Below, in pieces: positions 62,092-64,000 of a stretch of DNA of 64,000 nucleotides (position 1 is the stretch's first letter; each line of letters begins with the position of its first letter). The notes beneath the pieces are model-generated. The model did not search any database, was not told the origin of the DNA, and was given only the letters and a program-made list of their open reading frames with translations. Source of the DNA: Hymenopellis radicata (Eukaryota; Basidiomycota; Agaricomycetes; Agaricales; Physalacriaceae); the NCBI GenBank assembly GCA_015501595.1, contig JADNRX010000008.1:1-64000 (forward strand). The letters are read 5' to 3'. A program made the position numbers and the translations under genes.

Positions 62092-63573
62092 ATGACACTA
62101 CACCAACAGGCGGAACAAACTGATAATCACTTGGAATTCGCTGTTCCTCCAACCGCAGCCTCGGATGCCTTTCCACAGACCAGGGGTCACAGTCGTCGTC
62201 CATTTTCCATTGACTTGAGTCTTGAGCTCGAACACCAGCTCGAAATGGACTCGTTACCCAGTTCACCCGCCCACAACGCTACCACCCATGAGGACACACA
62301 GCCTATACACGACTCCCTTGATCCCCAGATACTCGCCCATATTGTTATGCAGCTACGCCAGAACCTGGCGGACATGACCAAGGAACGAGACGACCTCTTG
62401 CAGCTTGTTGCCAAATCGACTGCCAAGGAGGCAGAGCTCAACGACGCCTTGCAGCATATGACTGACAAGGCAACCGACTTGGACGAGTCGTACGCGGAGG
62501 CAAAGAGGAAGCTGAAAGACGACGAGGAGGCTATTTCGATGCTACGGACCAAAGTGGAGGAGAGCAGGTAAATATCGACCGCTGCTCGTGCGCTAGTCTG
62601 ACCTTTCTTCTAGGCGAGGGCTCATGAGGCTTCAATCGGAAAATCGCAGACAAAGTGTAGGGCCCATGACGCTGGACCTGTCGCGGGCGGGAAGCGTCTT
62701 TGGCAGCCCACCGTCCTCGAAGCGTGCCTCTTTCACACCCCTCACCGGCTCATTTACTGCGCGGGGTCATATGCGCATGCATTCAGACTTTACGTCTGTC
62801 GATGACCCTACTGGCCAGACCCTCATTATGGCCGACCACGCATCCACCAAAGCATCGCGTCGCACATCGGGCTTCTTTGCTCGCTCCCCGATGAACGATA
62901 GGGACCCCCTAGAGTTGGAGCTGGAGGCGCTGCGCAAGGAGTTGCATGCGGTGAAGGATGAATTGGAGGAGACCAGGCATGAGCTCCGAGAGGCAACGAG
63001 GGCAAGGACGCGTCTGAAACATGCGTCAAAGCCCTGCGCGAGTTCATTTCAGAATTCAATGTTGGTTCTTCGTCTGTTGATTCCCCCATCACCGGTGAGC
63101 CCATCCCGAAGAAACAACCCTTCGCTGGCTCTGGCGGTTGGGGTTTCAACAAGCTCTGGAAGGTCGACACGTCCGTCAAGCCCACCGCTGGACAGCCCTC
63201 TGCCACGACGCCGTCTGCAGCGACGCCCAATTCTGCCAACCAGATGTCTTCCTCCACTGTTCCCCTCACTCGGAAAATAGGTGGATTCTTTGGGTCCCGT
63301 GCCAGTGTGTCTTCAGTGACATCCGACGCTTCTTCCCCGCACTTGCAGTCCAATGCTGCGATTCCATCTCAGCCATCCCATCGTACTTCGATCTACAGCT
63401 CCTCAGATGCCTCATCGGTAGCTGAACCCCTCAGTCCGACGAGCGAAGAAGCACATAACAACAATCATGTGGCTGTTCGTACCTCCTCTGAGATTGGCAG
63501 CATGGGTGGCTCTCCTCCACTTGATAACGACAAGATGCATGTTTCACCGGGCTCCGACGGTATAGCGGCATGA
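62092..63573 (+). CDS. Coiled-coil protein of unknown function
   Basis: Start MTLHQQAEQTDNHLEFAVPP. After a disordered N-terminus comes a coiled coil (ILAHIVMQLRQNLADMTKER; AELNDALQHMTDKATDLDES; AEAKRKLKDDEEAISMLRT), an intron near 62567-62615, a Ser/Arg-rich segment (FGSPPSSKRASFTPLTGSF) and a second coil (ELEALRKELHAVKDELEETR). The next segment is in another frame (ETCVKALREFISEFNVGSS), then GGWGFNKLWKVDTSV, TRKIGGFFGSRASVSSV and a Ser-rich tail. A one-base gap near 62990-63000 is required to join the two frames; no intron fits. No family recognised; coils and disorder suggest a scaffold. Confidence 0.65.
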
Positions 63574-64000
63574 GCGTTCTGTTCTGTTTACGACCTATAG
63601 ATTTCACGACCTTTTTTACGACATTATATTATAATCACGACTTGTACGATGGGGTTACGGTTCGCTTTGTATATGCGTCGTTTACTACACCGTTTTAATG
63701 GACTGGGCAGTCGGATGGAACTACAGCTGAGTGTTACCCCGCAATCGACTCTCAGGCCCCATGGAGCAAGACACACGAATTGAATTCATTGTGTGGGACG
63801 GTCAGTTAGCATCGTGTGGGACCGTGCGAGCGCTTGTTCGTATTGCTGGGTGGCAGTTAGAGTGAACAAGGATCGGGGGGACTTGCAGCATTTATCGGAC
63901 GCTTGTGCGCGCTCCAGACTACTTATGACGGGTATGAAGATAATCGTTCCTACTCTATTATTGAATGGTGTTGAAGTATTAATACCTTACAGCTTCCGTG
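63574..64000. other. Right edge, 3' region
   Basis: 3' flank of the coiled-coil gene to the window edge. No ORF, RNA gene or repeat that I can support. Confidence 0.35.

Overview
The window looks like gene-dense nuclear DNA of a filamentous basidiomycete, probably an agaricomycete. The signs are many short spliceosomal introns (mostly 45-60 nt, GT-AG, with CTAAC/CTGAC-like branch sites), closely packed genes on both strands, and the gene content: a Ubc2/Ste50 adaptor with C-terminal SH3 domains, a fungal IPC synthase, a Crinkler-like NTPase, a Zn2Cys6 regulator, a CDK1 and an Argonaute. All intron placements below come from reading splice sites and frame by eye.

Layout. 0.2-9.2 kb (minus strand): an ER DnaJ/TPR co-chaperone, a GH13 alpha-amylase homologue that has lost two of its three catalytic carboxylates, a decayed cytochrome P450 and a Zn2Cys6 regulator. 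9.4-22.4 kb: the G-patch/R3H protein SQS1, a Ser/Pro-rich protein, the ribosome-assembly WD40 protein IPI3 divergent from a small J-protein, and the SAM-RA-SH3-SH3 adaptor Ubc2. 22.5-30.5 kb: a large Pro/Ser-rich protein of unknown function, then an inverted duplication whose two arms face each other across the single-exon IPC synthase gene AUR1. Each arm holds a broken hypothetical gene (possibly Uma2-like) flanked by copies of the 3' end of the Pro/Ser-rich gene.

30.8-48.4 kb: a MUS7/MMS22 replication-repair protein, a LYC1-like acetyltransferase with an apparent frameshift, a zinc transporter of the MSC2/ZnT5 type, a YAP-binding/glomulin-like protein, the tRNA m5C methyltransferase NCL1/TRM4 and a GH47 alpha-mannosidase. 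49.1-64 kb: an Argonaute, a Crinkler-like P-loop protein bounded by short direct repeats, the mitotic kinase CDK1 (with a predicted 6-nt microexon in its glycine-rich loop), a RHO3 GTPase, a CCCH/Smr protein and a coiled-coil protein.

Most genes are housekeeping functions with no operon-like logic. Four divergent pairs (IPI3/J-protein, Ubc2/unknown, MSC2/glomulin-like, NCL1/GH47) share short intergenic regions. The accessory parts are 1.8-9 kb, 25-30.5 kb and 53-55.5 kb. Several otherwise well-preserved genes need a single-base frame correction, so either the assembly has indel errors or these genes are recently damaged.
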